DNA from: Flagellimonas_B algarum
Lineage (GTDB): Bacteria; Bacteroidota; Bacteroidia; Flavobacteriales; Flavobacteriaceae
Direction: 5' to 3'
Assembly: GCF_040513375.1 (NCBI RefSeq)
Contig: NZ_JBEVTG010000002.1
Location: 992,001 to 1,056,000 of the forward strand
Length of the DNA stretch: 64,000 nt
Below, piece by piece: positions 1-9,690 of this stretch (its first letter is position 1; the number at the start of each line of letters is the position of its first letter). Under the pieces are notes generated by a model. The model was not told where the DNA came from, ran no database searches, and worked only from the letters and a program-made list of their open reading frames with translations. A program made the translations under genes and the position numbers.

Positions 1-398
1 ATGATCATGTTTCTACCGGTGGCGCGATTGAGCAATACCGACATATAAAATTCATTGGTCTCGCTATCACCTGGATAATAGACATCCTCGGCGATCAAGA
101 CCTGGTGTACTTTTTTCCCTTCAGCGGAAGTCTGCGGCGTGATCAGGTTCATCCCGATGATGCTACCGGCCAACTCCTCGACCTCTTTGAGGTTCTTGGC
201 AAGCTTGACCCCGCCCCCTTTACCACGACCACCGGCGTGCACCTGTGCTTTGATGACGTGCCATCCGGTTCCTGTTTCTTGGGTCAATTGCTTGGCGGCA
301 TCTACCGCTTCCTTGGCATTGTGGGCCACGATTCCCCGTTGTATCCGGACACCGAAACTTGCTAAAATCTCCTTGCCCTGGTATTCATGAAGGTTCAT
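1..398 (-). CDS. sucC: Succinyl-CoA synthetase beta subunit, N-terminal part (cut by window edge)
   Basis: ADP-forming succinate-CoA ligase beta subunit of the TCA cycle. The ATG at 396-398 opens MNLHEYQGKEILASFGV, the standard start of SucC. Downstream the frame reads KAQVHAGGRGKGGGVK, the glycine-rich nucleotide-binding loop of the ATP-grasp domain. About 132 codons are present and the frame is still open at base 1, so the 3' two thirds lie outside the window. A Bacteroidota-type promoter lies just upstream. Its alpha-subunit partner is not visible. Identification is by direct motif recognition and is secure. Confidence 0.95.
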   Translation of the reverse strand, partial: MNLHEYQGKEILASFGVRIQRGIVAHNAKEAVDAAKQLTQETGTGWHVIKAQVHAGGRGKGGGVKLAKNLKEVEELAGSIIGMNLITPQTSAEGKKVHQVLIAEDVYYPGDSETNEFYMSVLLNRATGRNMI

Positions 399-421
399 AT
401 CTGTGCGTATTTCTTAGGCCA

Positions 422-450
422 CAAAAATAGGAAACCGAACCTAGATTCAA
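422..450 (-). promoter_or_regulatory. Promoter of sucC (TTG / TATTTTTG)
   Basis: On the minus strand TTG (448-450) is followed after 18 bases by TATTTTTG (422-429), matching the Bacteroidota sigma factor -33/-7 consensus TTTG...TAnnTTTG. It lies about 24 bases upstream of the sucC start. Confidence 0.5.
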
Positions 451-490
451 TAATAAAAATGGAATATTCGGCACAAGGCGCTTAAAGACC

Positions 491-1132
491 TCAGTCGACT
501 TTGAAATCCTCAAAATCCAGCGGATCGAAATTCTTGAAATGGCCGTTCATTTCAATGACGGCCTTGGTCGTATTGATCTGCTCCAAAACCGTGATGGTCG
601 ATTCCAAATGATCGCGGATGAACATCAGTCGGGCGGTTTCGTTGGTCAATTGCAACAATTGGTATTCTTGGTCGAAGGAGAGGCCCATTTTATGCGCAAA
701 GGCATAGCTGTTGAATTTTTCCGTGGGTATTTCGGGCAATTCAACGGACATCAGCTCGTACAGGGTTTTGATCTTCCCCAAAACTTGTTCCCTCAGTCGG
801 GGATCGGCATCGTTGTCCGATTCCAGGAATTCTACGATACCCCCGGCATAGAGTTTGCCCTCCAAGGTGTTTTCGAAACTCAGCACCCGAAACACCTGAC
901 GGGCCACGCAGACCACATCCATTTCGCCCCCTTCATAGGTATTGACCACTTCGACCAATTGCACCTCGACCCCAAACTCGATTTTTTTATTGATATATAC
1001 CGGGATGCCAAAGGTAATGGCCTCGTCTCGGCAGTCTTGGATCAGTTGCCGGTAGCGTTCCTCGAAAATATGCAAGGGGACGGTCTCACCGGGGTAAAAG
1101 ACGGATTGCAATGGAAATAAGGGGAGTTTCAT
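491..1132 (-). CDS. Lon N-terminal substrate-binding domain protein
   Basis: A 213-residue stand-alone LON substrate-binding (PUA-like) domain without the ATPase or protease parts of Lon. The start MKLPLFPLQSVFYPGETVPL matches the family opening (LPLFPL...PG..LPLHIFE), followed by HIFEERYRQLIQDC. The frame is open a further 15 codons upstream, but that extension (MGVRGPVCIF) has no family character, so the start at 1132 is preferred. Bacterial homologues are often annotated as LON peptidase substrate-binding domain proteins of unknown job, perhaps in protein quality control. It is divergent from lysA. Confidence 0.85.
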   Translation of the reverse strand: MKLPLFPLQSVFYPGETVPLHIFEERYRQLIQDCRDEAITFGIPVYINKKIEFGVEVQLVEVVNTYEGGEMDVVCVARQVFRVLSFENTLEGKLYAGGIVEFLESDNDADPRLREQVLGKIKTLYELMSVELPEIPTEKFNSYAFAHKMGLSFDQEYQLLQLTNETARLMFIRDHLESTITVLEQINTTKAVIEMNGHFKNFDPLDFEDFKVD

Positions 1133-1208
1133 AGCGGGAATTTGCCTAAAAATACACACTGGTCCCCGAACTCCCAAAATCCCTAGTTGTTATTTTTATA
1201 ACAAAATG

Positions 1209-1241
1209 TTGTATTTTTTTATATCCAACTCGTATTATTTG
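1209..1241 (+). promoter_or_regulatory. Likely promoter of lysA
   Basis: TTG at 1209-1211 and TATTATTTG at 1233-1241 are close to the Bacteroidota -33/-7 elements, with one extra base in the -7 box. Transcription would start near 1247, compatible with either lysA start. Confidence 0.35.
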
Positions 1242-1284
1242 CCACTGACCCCGGTGTGTGCTAGATTTGTTTAAAAATGGAATT

Positions 1285-2526
1285 ATGTTAGCTTCCGATC
1301 TACTAGCTATAGCCGACGAATACGGCGCCCCGGTCTATGTTTACGACGCTGAAAAAATAGCTGCCCAATACACGCGCTTGACCAAGGCTTTCGACGGGGT
1401 AGGCACTTTACGATTGAACTATGCCGCCAAAGCCCTATCGAACATCAGTATTTTACGACTGATGAACAGCCTGGGCAGCGGACTTGATACCGTTTCCATA
1501 CAAGAGGTTAAATTGGGTCTTATGGCCGGTTTCAAACCGGAATCCATCATTTACACCCCCAACGGGGTTTCCTTGGAAGAAATCGAAGAAGCCGCCGCCT
1601 TGGGGGTTCAGATCAATATCGACAACCTTTCCGTATTGGAGCAGTTCGGCAGCCGACATCCGAAAACCCCGGTCTGTATCCGGATCAATCCGCATGTAAT
1701 GGCAGGGGGAAATTCGAACATTTCGGTCGGCCATATCGATTCGAAGTTCGGTATTAGCATCCATCAAATTCCGCATTTGCTGCGTATCGTAGAGTTGACC
1801 CAAATGAACGTCAACGGCATCCATATGCACACGGGCAGTGACATCCTTGACATCGACGTCTTCCTCTATGCCTCCGAGATCCTCTTCGAAACGGCCAAGA
1901 ACTTCAAAGACCTGGAGTTCATCGATTTCGGAAGTGGTTTTAAAGTGCCCTATAAGGAAGGCGATATCCAAACCAATATCGAAGAACTCGGCAAGAAGCT
2001 CAGCAAGCGCTTCAACGAATTCTGTTCCGAGTACGGGCGGGAGTTGACCCTGGCTTTCGAGCCCGGAAAATTCCTTGTCAGTGAAGCTGGTTACTTTTTG
2101 GCCAAGGTCAATGTGGTCAAACAAACTACCTCGACGGTTTTCGCCAGTGTCGATTCGGGCTTTAACCACCTCATCCGGCCGATGCTCTATGGGGCGCAAC
2201 ACCAGATCAGCAACATTTCGAATCCTGATGGCCGCGAGCGCTATTATTCGGTAGTAGGGTACATCTGTGAGACCGACACTTTCGGCAACAACCGCAGGAT
2301 CAATGAAATTTCGGAAGGCGATATCCTGGCCTTCAAAAACGCTGGGGCCTATTGTTTTACGATGGCCAGCAATTACAATTCAAGATACCGCCCGGCCGAG
2401 GTACTGTGGTACGGTAATAAAGGGCATCTCATCCGCAAGCGCGAGACCTTTGATGATATCTTGAACAATCAGGTCGACAACGCGGCCCTTTTCGAACCGG
2501 CCAAACCCAAGGCGGTGGCCCAATGA
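1285..2526 (+). CDS. lysA: Diaminopimelate decarboxylase
   Basis: PLP-dependent fold-type III decarboxylase making L-lysine from meso-diaminopimelate. The PLP lysine is in LNYAAKALS near the N-terminus; HMHTGSD and the phosphate-binding glycine segment DFGSGFK follow; CETDTFG is the catalytic-cysteine segment. The frame also opens at a GTG at 1258, adding nine residues. The ATG at 1285 (MLASDLLAIADEYGAPVYVYD) aligns better with the usual N-terminus, so it is chosen, with some doubt. Length about 413 residues is normal. The stop at 2524-2526 is followed at once by the DUF3995 gene, suggesting one transcript. Confidence 0.9.
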   Translation: MLASDLLAIADEYGAPVYVYDAEKIAAQYTRLTKAFDGVGTLRLNYAAKALSNISILRLMNSLGSGLDTVSIQEVKLGLMAGFKPESIIYTPNGVSLEEIEEAAALGVQINIDNLSVLEQFGSRHPKTPVCIRINPHVMAGGNSNISVGHIDSKFGISIHQIPHLLRIVELTQMNVNGIHMHTGSDILDIDVFLYASEILFETAKNFKDLEFIDFGSGFKVPYKEGDIQTNIEELGKKLSKRFNEFCSEYGRELTLAFEPGKFLVSEAGYFLAKVNVVKQTTSTVFASVDSGFNHLIRPMLYGAQHQISNISNPDGRERYYSVVGYICETDTFGNNRRINEISEGDILAFKNAGAYCFTMASNYNSRYRPAEVLWYGNKGHLIRKRETFDDILNNQVDNAALFEPAKPKAVAQ

Positions 2527-2527
2527 T

Positions 2528-2944
2528 ATGATCGACGTACTGACCATCTTCGTTAGCATGGTACTGGCCTTTCTCGCCGGACTACACTTTTATTGGGGGA
2601 TGTTCGGTATTATGGATATATCCGCCGTGGTACCCACCGATCCGAAAACAGGCAAGGTACTTTCACCCGGTCGCTTGGCTTCTGTAGCCGTTGGTCTTGT
2701 TTTATTGTGCTTCACTTTTGCTATTATCAATAAGGCCTTGGTGCTGATTACCGCCAGTTGGTTCCACCAACTGCCCACCTTTATCGGGCTGGTGTTCCTC
2801 TTGCGTGCTTTTGGTGATTTTCGCTATGTCGGTTTCACCAAAAAACACCGCCAATCGAAATTCGCACGATTGGACACCCGCTACTATTCGCCCCTTTGTT
2901 TATTGCTCGGGGGACTGATCTTGGTCGTACAAGCCTTTAGCTGA
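2528..2944 (+). CDS. DUF3995 family membrane protein
   Basis: A 138-residue integral membrane protein with about four hydrophobic segments (near residues 4-24, 50-70, 78-94 and 120-137). The N-terminal FLAGLHFYWG and the RAFGDFRYVGF segment fit the DUF3995 family; the function is not known. It starts one base after the lysA stop and is probably co-transcribed, although no functional link to lysine synthesis is evident. Confidence 0.75.
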   Translation: MIDVLTIFVSMVLAFLAGLHFYWGMFGIMDISAVVPTDPKTGKVLSPGRLASVAVGLVLLCFTFAIINKALVLITASWFHQLPTFIGLVFLLRAFGDFRYVGFTKKHRQSKFARLDTRYYSPLCLLLGGLILVVQAFS

Positions 2945-3010
2945 TACTTTTTTGGCATAATTTTCGTTAGTTTTGATAGTGTCGGAAGACCAATGACCCA
3001 AAAAATGTGA

Positions 3011-3523
3011 ATGATGAAGCAGTTCCTACTTGTATGTTTCCTGATGATAACGGTTTCTTTAAGCGCCCAAAAGGTGGAGTGGATCTCTTGGGAGGATGCC
3101 GTAGCCTTGACCCAGAATGAGGGCAACACCAAAAAGGTGTTCGTCGATGTGTATACGGATTGGTGTGGCTGGTGCAAGAAAATGGATAAGGACACCTTTC
3201 AAAATCCGGAAGTGGCCGCTTATATGAAGGAGAACTTCTATATGGTCAAGTTCGACGCTGAAGGCAAGGAAGCCATCGATTATGACGGCCGCACCTTTAA
3301 ATATGTTCCTTCAGGAAGGCGTGGGTACCACGAATTGGCCGCTGCCCTACTCCAAGGCCGTATGAGCTACCCGACCGTAGTGTTCTTGGACGAAAATCTT
3401 AAAATGCTTTCCCCGGTCCCAGGTTACCAAAAAGTGGAGCCGTTTTTACAGATCGCCCGCTACTTCGGTGAGGATATCTACAAAGATCAGGACTGGAAGA
3501 CCTATTCGGGCGTCGGCAAGTAA
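3011..3523 (+). CDS. Exported thioredoxin-fold protein
   Basis: A 170-residue protein with a signal peptide (MMKQFLLVCFLMITVSLSAQ) and a thioredoxin-like domain. The active site WCGWCKKM is a CxxC pair at about residue 51, placed after VFVDVYTDW as in the thioredoxin_7/DUF255 group. The cis-proline strand is SYPTVVFLDEN. Likely a periplasmic disulfide or thiol reductase, or a partner of a cytochrome maturation type system; the substrate is not known. It converges on the lipoprotein gene at 3530 with only six bases between the ends. Confidence 0.8.
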   Translation: MMKQFLLVCFLMITVSLSAQKVEWISWEDAVALTQNEGNTKKVFVDVYTDWCGWCKKMDKDTFQNPEVAAYMKENFYMVKFDAEGKEAIDYDGRTFKYVPSGRRGYHELAAALLQGRMSYPTVVFLDENLKMLSPVPGYQKVEPFLQIARYFGEDIYKDQDWKTYSGVGK

Positions 3524-3529
3524 TTTCCT

Positions 3530-3958
3530 TTACAATTTTCGGTACTTCTGTTGACAAGGTTCGATACAGAGGTAAGAAAGGATGAGATTGTCATCCTCCA
3601 CCGTGATGAAGACCTTCAATTCATCGCTGAAACAATCCGTCGGTGTTAGAAAATTATCGATTGAAAATTGGGTAAGGGTGTCGTTCGCGATTTGATAGCT
3701 ACCACTGACCGTACCCCCAACTTGGGTATCCATATTACAAAGGGAACCATTGGCCTCATAAGTACCGTCCTCGGCGAAGGTCACCCGTTTTGAACTGACT
3801 ACGGGGCGGAATACCCCACTGCCATCACCGGGATCGGCCAATTGTTCGAACAAGACCCAACTGCCCACCAAACCGGAGGCATCTTCAATCACACGATCGT
3901 CTTCGGAACAGGCCCAGAATAGGCCACAACAAGCAGCAAAATATAGGATTCGTTTCAT
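3530..3958 (-). CDS. Lipocalin-like lipoprotein
   Basis: A 142-residue lipoprotein. The N-terminus MKRILYFAACCGLFWACSEDD carries a lipobox ending in Cys17, followed by acidic residues typical of exported Bacteroidota lipoproteins. The body starts LVGSWVLFEQ and contains VTFAEDGTYEANGSLCNM and GSYQIANDTLTQF. This pattern is usual for small lipocalin-like (DUF4923/META-like) domains. There are several cysteines in the mature part. Function unknown. Confidence 0.7.
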   Translation of the reverse strand: MKRILYFAACCGLFWACSEDDRVIEDASGLVGSWVLFEQLADPGDGSGVFRPVVSSKRVTFAEDGTYEANGSLCNMDTQVGGTVSGSYQIANDTLTQFSIDNFLTPTDCFSDELKVFITVEDDNLILSYLCIEPCQQKYRKL

Positions 3959-4000
3959 CGGTAGGCTTTCTTTTTAGATACGGATTTACCCAAGGGTTGC

Positions 4001-5128
4001 TTACAAGAGGGCGACCATTAAAAACCCGAGGTAGGTGCCCAGGGCATTCCCTAAGGTTCCCACCAAGATTGCGGGTAGGATCAGCTCGTTTCGCTTAAAG
4101 GTCTCGGCCAGGGCGATAGCCGATGTGCCTCCGCCGATATTCGCCTGACTGGCAATGGCGACCATATCCCAATCGCGAAAAGCCAAGCCACCCAATAGAA
4201 TGGTCAACAGTCCGTGGATCAACACCGCCACTGTGGCGAACAGGAGTAGCGTCAATCCGACGTCTTTCAAGGAAATCACGGCACTGATCTCACAATACGC
4301 CCCAATAACCGCTAAAAAGATATAGACTAGAAAGAGCCCTAGGATATGGCTTCCGCCCAGTCGCTGCACGAATCGGAATTGGGCCAAGACGATGCCCAAG
4401 GTCGAAATGGTCAGGATGGAGGGGATTTTGGGTACGAATTCACTCAGCAATTCAGAGGCCCATAAGGCAGTAAGACCGATGACCAACAACCAGCCGAGGG
4501 ATAGGATATCGAGCGGGCTTTCGGTGCCCTCGGGAGCACTATCGCTCTGTATGCCAATGGTACGGTCTGTCCATAAAGGACGCATCAAGACGGGAATGGC
4601 CAAGGTGACGATCAACCATATGGTGGTGATCACATTGTCCACGGCAATGGTACCCGCATAGAGGGTGCCCTGCTCCTGAAAATCAAAGGCCAGGGCGACC
4701 GCATTGAAATTGACACTACCCCCGGTATAGGATCCCGTCAGCATGCCCGCGATGATCTTGGCCTGTTCGCCCAAGACGGTCTCCGGAGCGACGACGAACC
4801 AGGCGATGAGAATACCGATACCCAAGGATAACGACCCGATCAAAAACAAGGAGATCATAGGTATGCCTGCCTTTTTGATGGCGCCAAGGTTCGCCCCCAA
4901 TAAGAGGTAAAAGATGGATATCGGGGCAAGGTATTCGAATATGCCCGAATAGAGCGGAATACTGTTCGAGGCGGTTGGCACCAAACCTAAGTTGGCCAAA
5001 ACCGCCGTAAAGACGATGACCAATAAGGCCGACCCCAATTTGCCGCCCCATTTCGTTTTGGCGGCACGTAGCGAAAGGACCACCATGAGGCAGAGTACGG
5101 CTAAGACATAAATCGGGTTTTCGAACAC
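4001..5128 (-). CDS. DUF819 family membrane protein (YjcL-like)
   Basis: A 375-residue polytopic membrane protein with about ten hydrophobic segments. Family signs include PISIFYLLLGANLGAIKKAG, the MLTGSYTGGSVNFNAVA loop and ANIGGGTSAIALA near the C-terminus. These paired glycine-rich loops resemble other inverted-repeat transporters, and DUF819 is thought to be a transporter family of unknown substrate. It is transcribed away from guaB on the same strand with a 61-base gap. Confidence 0.8.
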   Translation of the reverse strand: MFENPIYVLAVLCLMVVLSLRAAKTKWGGKLGSALLVIVFTAVLANLGLVPTASNSIPLYSGIFEYLAPISIFYLLLGANLGAIKKAGIPMISLFLIGSLSLGIGILIAWFVVAPETVLGEQAKIIAGMLTGSYTGGSVNFNAVALAFDFQEQGTLYAGTIAVDNVITTIWLIVTLAIPVLMRPLWTDRTIGIQSDSAPEGTESPLDILSLGWLLVIGLTALWASELLSEFVPKIPSILTISTLGIVLAQFRFVQRLGGSHILGLFLVYIFLAVIGAYCEISAVISLKDVGLTLLLFATVAVLIHGLLTILLGGLAFRDWDMVAIASQANIGGGTSAIALAETFKRNELILPAILVGTLGNALGTYLGFLMVALL

Positions 5129-5189
5129 AGGCGCTGGTTTCAGTGAGGTTCGAAGATAGCCAATTCCGATTTAGGAATGGGAACGGGAA

Positions 5190-6662
5190 TTAACGGCTGT
5201 AGTTCGGGCTTTCTTTGGTGATGGTCACATCATGCGGATGGCTCTCTTTGATACCGCTGAAGGTGACCTTGACGAACTGTCCGGTCTCTTGTAAGGTCTT
5301 CACATCCTTGGCGCCGCAATAGCCCATCCCTGCGCGTAGGCCTCCGATGAACTGGTGCATGCTTTCGTACAAGTCGCCTTTGTACGGCACCCGACCTACG
5401 ATTCCTTCGGGCACCAACTTCTTGATGTCGTCTTCCACATCTTGGAAATAGCGGTCCTTACTTCCTTCCTTCATGGCCTCGACCGAGCCCATACCACGAT
5501 AACTTTTGAACTTCCTGCCTTCGTAAATAATGGTTTCCCCAGGGGATTCCTTGGTACCGGCCAGTAGGGAACCTAACATGACCGTATCGGCACCGGCCGC
5601 AATGGCTTTCGGAATGTCACCCGTATAGCGTACCCCACCATCGGCGATGACGGGTACCCCGCTGCCTTTGATGGCGTTGGCCACTTCCAACACGGCGGAA
5701 AACTGTGGGAAACCGACCCCGGCTACGACCCGTGTGGTACAGATCGACCCTGGACCGATCCCAACCTTGACGGCGTCGGCCCCGGCTTCCACCAAATACT
5801 TGGCGGCATCGGCCGTGGCAATATTGCCGACGATCACGTCGAGCTCTGGATATTCTTTCTTAACGGCCTTCAACATTTTGACCACCCCTTGCGAATGTCC
5901 GTGGGCGGTATCGATGACGATGGCATCGACCCCGGCATGTACCAAGGCCCCCGCACGCTCGACCCCGTCTGGGGTCACCCCGATGGCCGCCGCTACGCGC
6001 AAGCGCCCGTATTGGTCTTTATTGGCGATCGGTTTTTGGGTGAGCTTGGTGATATCACGGAAGGTAATCAGGCCGACTAAGGTATAGTTGGCGTCGACTA
6101 CCGGCAATTTTTCGATTTTGTTTTCTTGGAGGATGACCTCGGCTTCCGATAAGGTCGTGCCTTCTCCGGCAGTAACCAGGTCTTTGGTGGTCATCACCTC
6201 GGTGATGGGCCGTTCGTTGTTCTTTTCGAACCTCAAATCTCGGTTGGTCACGATCCCGACCAATTTGCCGTCGTCTTCCACAATCGGGATTCCCCCAATG
6301 CTGTGTTCCTTCATGCTGGCCTTGGCATCGCGTACGATCGCACTCAAAGGCAGGGTCACCGGATCCAAGATCATGCCGCTTTCGGCCCTTTTTACCTTGC
6401 GTACCTTATTCGCCTGCTGTTCGATGGTCATGTTCTTGTGCAAGACCCCGATACCCCCTTCACGGGCCATGGCAATGGCCATTTGGGATTCGGTCACCGT
6501 ATCCATGGCGGCGGAAACGATGGGCACGTTGATTTCGATATTTCGCGTGAACTTGGTCTTAATGGAGACTTCACGCGGCAAAACCTGTGAATAGGCGGGT
6601 ACCAACAATACATCGTCGTAAGTAAGGCCTTCGCCAACAATCTTGTTTCGGTGGGATTCCAT
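5190..6662 (-). CDS. guaB: IMP dehydrogenase
   Basis: Converts IMP to XMP with NAD+, the committed step of GMP synthesis. The start [25 protein letters not shown] is the normal GuaB opening; the frame extends 14 codons further up but that part lacks family features. Two CBS domains lie at about residues 90-210. The catalytic loop is [11 protein letters not shown] (cysteine nucleophile) and the mobile flap follows YRGMGS. Length 490 residues is standard. It has its own promoter and is divergent from the gene at 6802. Confidence 0.97.
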   Translation of the reverse strand: MESHRNKIVGEGLTYDDVLLVPAYSQVLPREVSIKTKFTRNIEINVPIVSAAMDTVTESQMAIAMAREGGIGVLHKNMTIEQQANKVRKVKRAESGMILDPVTLPLSAIVRDAKASMKEHSIGGIPIVEDDGKLVGIVTNRDLRFEKNNERPITEVMTTKDLVTAGEGTTLSEAEVILQENKIEKLPVVDANYTLVGLITFRDITKLTQKPIANKDQYGRLRVAAAIGVTPDGVERAGALVHAGVDAIVIDTAHGHSQGVVKMLKAVKKEYPELDVIVGNIATADAAKYLVEAGADAVKVGIGPGSICTTRVVAGVGFPQFSAVLEVANAIKGSGVPVIADGGVRYTGDIPKAIAAGADTVMLGSLLAGTKESPGETIIYEGRKFKSYRGMGSVEAMKEGSKDRYFQDVEDDIKKLVPEGIVGRVPYKGDLYESMHQFIGGLRAGMGYCGAKDVKTLQETGQFVKVTFSGIKESHPHDVTITKESPNYSR

Positions 6663-6684
6663 GCAATTACGGATTAATTGCGTG

Positions 6685-6692
6685 CAAATATA
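6685..6692 (-). promoter_or_regulatory. -7 promoter element of guaB
   Basis: The minus strand reads TATATTTG, an exact match to the Bacteroidota -7 consensus TAnnTTTG, 22 bases upstream of the guaB ATG. A clear -33 TTTG was not seen at the usual spacing. Confidence 0.5.
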
Positions 6693-6753
6693 CCACATTT
6701 TCATGCAATGCGGAAGGGGCTCGTTTTTATCGAAAATTTAAGCCAAATAATTT

Positions 6754-6776
6754 TTATTTAGACTGATTTTAAATAA
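6754..6776. promoter_or_regulatory. Iron-box-like inverted repeat, copy 1
   Basis: A 23-bp imperfect palindrome with arms TTATTTA and TAAATAA and centre GACTGATTT. It lies 25 bases before the start of the gene at 6802. The identical 23 bases recur at 18981-19003, and close variants occur at 13634 and 13700. All lie in front of iron or heme uptake units, so binding of a Fur- or DtxR-type repressor is inferred. Confidence 0.65.
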
Positions 6777-6801
6777 TTTTATTCCCTCAAAACAGAACAC
6801 T

Positions 6802-7152
6802 ATGTGCAACGGACAACGGGTACTCAATCAAAACGCGAACGGCATCTTCACCTATTGTGATCATTCAAAGCTGTTCCAATTGGTCTATAACAACCTCTGC
6901 TTTGAATTCTACGAATGGGAACTGGACGTTTTCCGGAATTATATCGACGCGATCGATGTGGTCAAATGGGAGTCGGAAATGGCCCGTTCCATGCACCGGC
7001 GAAAAATCCCCATCGGGGTCGGCAACAAACATTTTTTGATCCTGATGACCCGTGAGGAAGTACAGGAATTGAAAAATCTCCTACATTTGGAGGTCAACAC
7101 CATGCCGCTATTGCATAGCAAAGACATTGCCTACCGATTTACGGCAAACTAA
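6802..7152 (+). CDS. Small cytoplasmic protein, DUF6686-like
   Basis: A 116-residue soluble protein, MCNGQRVLNQNANGIFTYCDH at the start, with conserved-looking cysteines and the core FQLVYNNLCFEFYEWELDVF. It resembles the DUF6686 family found near iron genes in Flavobacteriia; the assignment is from memory of the family and is moderate. No signal peptide or membrane segment is seen. An iron-box-like palindrome lies directly upstream, so it is probably induced under iron limitation. Function unknown. Confidence 0.6.
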   Translation: MCNGQRVLNQNANGIFTYCDHSKLFQLVYNNLCFEFYEWELDVFRNYIDAIDVVKWESEMARSMHRRKIPIGVGNKHFLILMTREEVQELKNLLHLEVNTMPLLHSKDIAYRFTAN

Positions 7153-7185
7153 TTCCCAAAGTGTTTTCAGGAATTATTGGATTTG

Positions 7186-7218
7186 GAAAGCGGCCTTTAG
7201 GATTCGGCCGCTTTCTTT
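7186..7218. terminator. Bidirectional terminator
   Basis: The inverted repeat GAAAGCGGCC / GGCCGCTTTC (7186-7195 and 7206-7215) with short A and T runs lies between the convergent ends of the 6802 gene and the receptor gene. It can serve both strands. Confidence 0.7.
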
Positions 7219-7221
7219 CCC

Positions 7222-9690
7222 TTATAATTTGAACTGTAAGGTGGTGTAAAAGGTGCGGGGTTCGGCGGGAATGATTCCGGGGCCTGGATAACCGGTCGCC
7301 CTTCGGGTGAAATACGAATTGTCCAATAGGTTATTGACCCCTGCTTCCAATTTGAATTTCTTATAGGTATAGGACAACGATAGGTCTAGGATATCATAGG
7401 CCGGTATGGCTCCTTCGATACCACGCTGGTTGTCGTTGACGTCTTGGGGCGCATTGGTAGCATCCGTGAACTGCTCCGACAAATAGGTGTATTGCAGGCT
7501 CCCCAAAAAGTTGCCATAGCCAAAGCCCAAACCGGCTTTCAAGTTGAGATCAGGGATGAACTCCACCTGATTCCCTTCCACATTGTTCCTTGCCGATTCG
7601 GTATACTCGGATCGGGTGAACGCTGAATTCAAAAATAAGTTCAGCTTGAAGTCGTCCAAACCGGGTAATAGGGCTTCTTTGATATTGAAATCGGCAAAGG
7701 TTTCCAATCCGTAGATAAAGGCGGTACCGATGTTCCCACGGAAGCGTATCACCCTACCCGTCTCCACTTCCTCCCCGGCCGCATTGATCTGGGTCTCATT
7801 GGCCAAGATCTCGCCCAAACGGTTATCGTACAACAAACCGAACGCACTCACATCATAGCTGAACAATTGTCGGTACCGACCGCGAATCCCCAAATCGGCG
7901 GTAAACCCATCTTCATCGGAAATATTCGGATCGATCTGGAAAGAAGGATTCACCACACGGATATCACTGAAGGTCACCGAACGGTAGTTCTGCGAGAAAT
8001 TGGCATAGACTTCCAAAGCAGGTGAGGGTTTATAGGATGCCCCAAGCCCTAAAAGCAAAAAATTCCGCTCAAAAGTGCGGTTGTCTTCAACCGCTTCGTT
8101 CAGCAGTGGGTTGCCAGCCAGATCCAAAACGATGTTTTGAAAACTCCCAGCACTTTCCGTTTTGATATACTCGAAACGGAATCCGGGGGTGATGGTCAAC
8201 TTATCGGAGAACGTAAAGATATTCTCCCCGAATAGGGCAAGGTTACGATTCGGGAATTCAAATTGGGATTGGCGTTCATAATTGGGGAAATCGTCCGTCG
8301 CGAAACTGAAATCAGGATTCGCGGCAGCTGATCCAGGACCTTGTCGTTGTTCATTGGCCGTCTGATAGTATTTGCTCCCGAGGAGCAACACTGCAGGGCG
8401 TTCTTGAATCGTGTAGCGCGTCAAGAGCCGGGCTTCGGCTCCCCAATTTGAAAACTCGTCGACCAACAATTCTCGGGCTTCGTTGGGATCGTCGGGCTGT
8501 GAAACGCGATTCGTCCGGAACCCTAACGCCTTACGTGCGGCATCCAAGGTAAACAGATTCAAACTGAAATCCGTTGCGGCCGAAAAACGATGATCCAAAC
8601 GAAGGGAGAACAACTTCCAATCCACATTGAACCAATTGCGCTCCCGATTGCTGAATTCGGGGTCCTCGATAAACTGGGCGTCGGTCAATCCGCCGGGCTG
8701 TTGGGCCAAGTAGTTGAGCAAGGTGGCTTCAAAGGCCAATGAGGTCTTGTCACTCAATCGGTAGTCGATATGGGCAAAATAATTGCGACTGTTGAAATTG
8801 GAATTCGGTCGGAAGCCGTTGCCTTCCTTATAATTGAAGTAGGTGTAATACCCCAGTTTGCCCACGGTACCCGACAGGCTATTAAAACTGGTCTTCAAAT
8901 CAAAGGAACCCACCGTTTGTCGCGATATCCATTCGATTTTCTTCGTGGGATGGGGTTTTTTAAATTTAAAATTCACCAAGCCTCCGAATTGGGGGCCGTA
9001 CTGTAACGAAGCCGCCCCACGCACTACCTGGATCTGATCCAAAGCTTCGGCCGGTGGTGTATAATAGCTTTCCGGATACCCTAAGGCATCGGCGCTGATG
9101 TCATAGCCGTTCTGACGGGTGGTAAAATTGGCCGTGCGGTTGGGGTCCAGGCCCCTACCCCCGATATTGAGCTGCAACCCACCATCGCCGTAGTCGAAAA
9201 TATTGAGGCCTACGACCTGGTTATAGATTTGACGGGGATTGTTCGCGGCCAGATTCCCGGTGATATTGTCGAGCAACACCACTTCACTTTTCTTGCCCGC
9301 ATAAATCGCAGTGCCCTCGACCGCTTTCAACTTTTGTAGGGCGAATACTTTTTCCCGTTCTTGGGTCAGTACGACTTCTGAAAGTGCCGTTTCGGCAATA
9401 GGTAATAATTGGATCGTTACTTCCAAAGCGCGATCGAAGGTGAGTTCCTGCTCGTAGACCTGAAATTCATAGGCGTAGACCACCAAGGTAAATTTACCTC
9501 CTGCTACCGATTCGAATACAAACCCGCCCTTGGCATCGGAAACGGTCAACAGTTGGAGTTCCTTCAGGTAAACTTCAGCCCCCGCGATCGGGGTCCCTTG
9601 GGCATCGCTCACCGAACCGGTGATTCGATTTTGCCCCATACAACATAGGGTTGCGAAAAAAAACAGCAGCTTACAGGCCAGTAATCTCAT
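7222..9690 (-). CDS. TonB-dependent receptor, FecA-like, with CarboxypepD_reg domain
   Basis: An 822-residue outer-membrane receptor. A signal peptide ends near residue 19 (..CCMGQ), then a carboxypeptidase-regulatory-like beta domain begins (ITGSVSDAQGTPIAGAEVYLK). The plug domain contains GLNIFDYGDGGLQLNIGGRGLDPNRTANFTTRQ and QIQVVRGAASLQYGPQFGGLVNF, and the beta barrel ends in the aromatic strand FYTTLQFKL. The GGRGLDPNR and QNGYDISADALGYPESYY segments resemble the ferric citrate receptor FecA group. It is the last gene of an iron operon with DUF4856, imelysin and HTTM genes and overlaps the HTTM gene by 20 bases. The substrate is inferred, probably an iron chelate. Confidence 0.88.
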   Translation of the reverse strand: MRLLACKLLFFFATLCCMGQNRITGSVSDAQGTPIAGAEVYLKELQLLTVSDAKGGFVFESVAGGKFTLVVYAYEFQVYEQELTFDRALEVTIQLLPIAETALSEVVLTQEREKVFALQKLKAVEGTAIYAGKKSEVVLLDNITGNLAANNPRQIYNQVVGLNIFDYGDGGLQLNIGGRGLDPNRTANFTTRQNGYDISADALGYPESYYTPPAEALDQIQVVRGAASLQYGPQFGGLVNFKFKKPHPTKKIEWISRQTVGSFDLKTSFNSLSGTVGKLGYYTYFNYKEGNGFRPNSNFNSRNYFAHIDYRLSDKTSLAFEATLLNYLAQQPGGLTDAQFIEDPEFSNRERNWFNVDWKLFSLRLDHRFSAATDFSLNLFTLDAARKALGFRTNRVSQPDDPNEARELLVDEFSNWGAEARLLTRYTIQERPAVLLLGSKYYQTANEQRQGPGSAAANPDFSFATDDFPNYERQSQFEFPNRNLALFGENIFTFSDKLTITPGFRFEYIKTESAGSFQNIVLDLAGNPLLNEAVEDNRTFERNFLLLGLGASYKPSPALEVYANFSQNYRSVTFSDIRVVNPSFQIDPNISDEDGFTADLGIRGRYRQLFSYDVSAFGLLYDNRLGEILANETQINAAGEEVETGRVIRFRGNIGTAFIYGLETFADFNIKEALLPGLDDFKLNLFLNSAFTRSEYTESARNNVEGNQVEFIPDLNLKAGLGFGYGNFLGSLQYTYLSEQFTDATNAPQDVNDNQRGIEGAIPAYDILDLSLSYTYKKFKLEAGVNNLLDNSYFTRRATGYPGPGIIPAEPRTFYTTLQFKL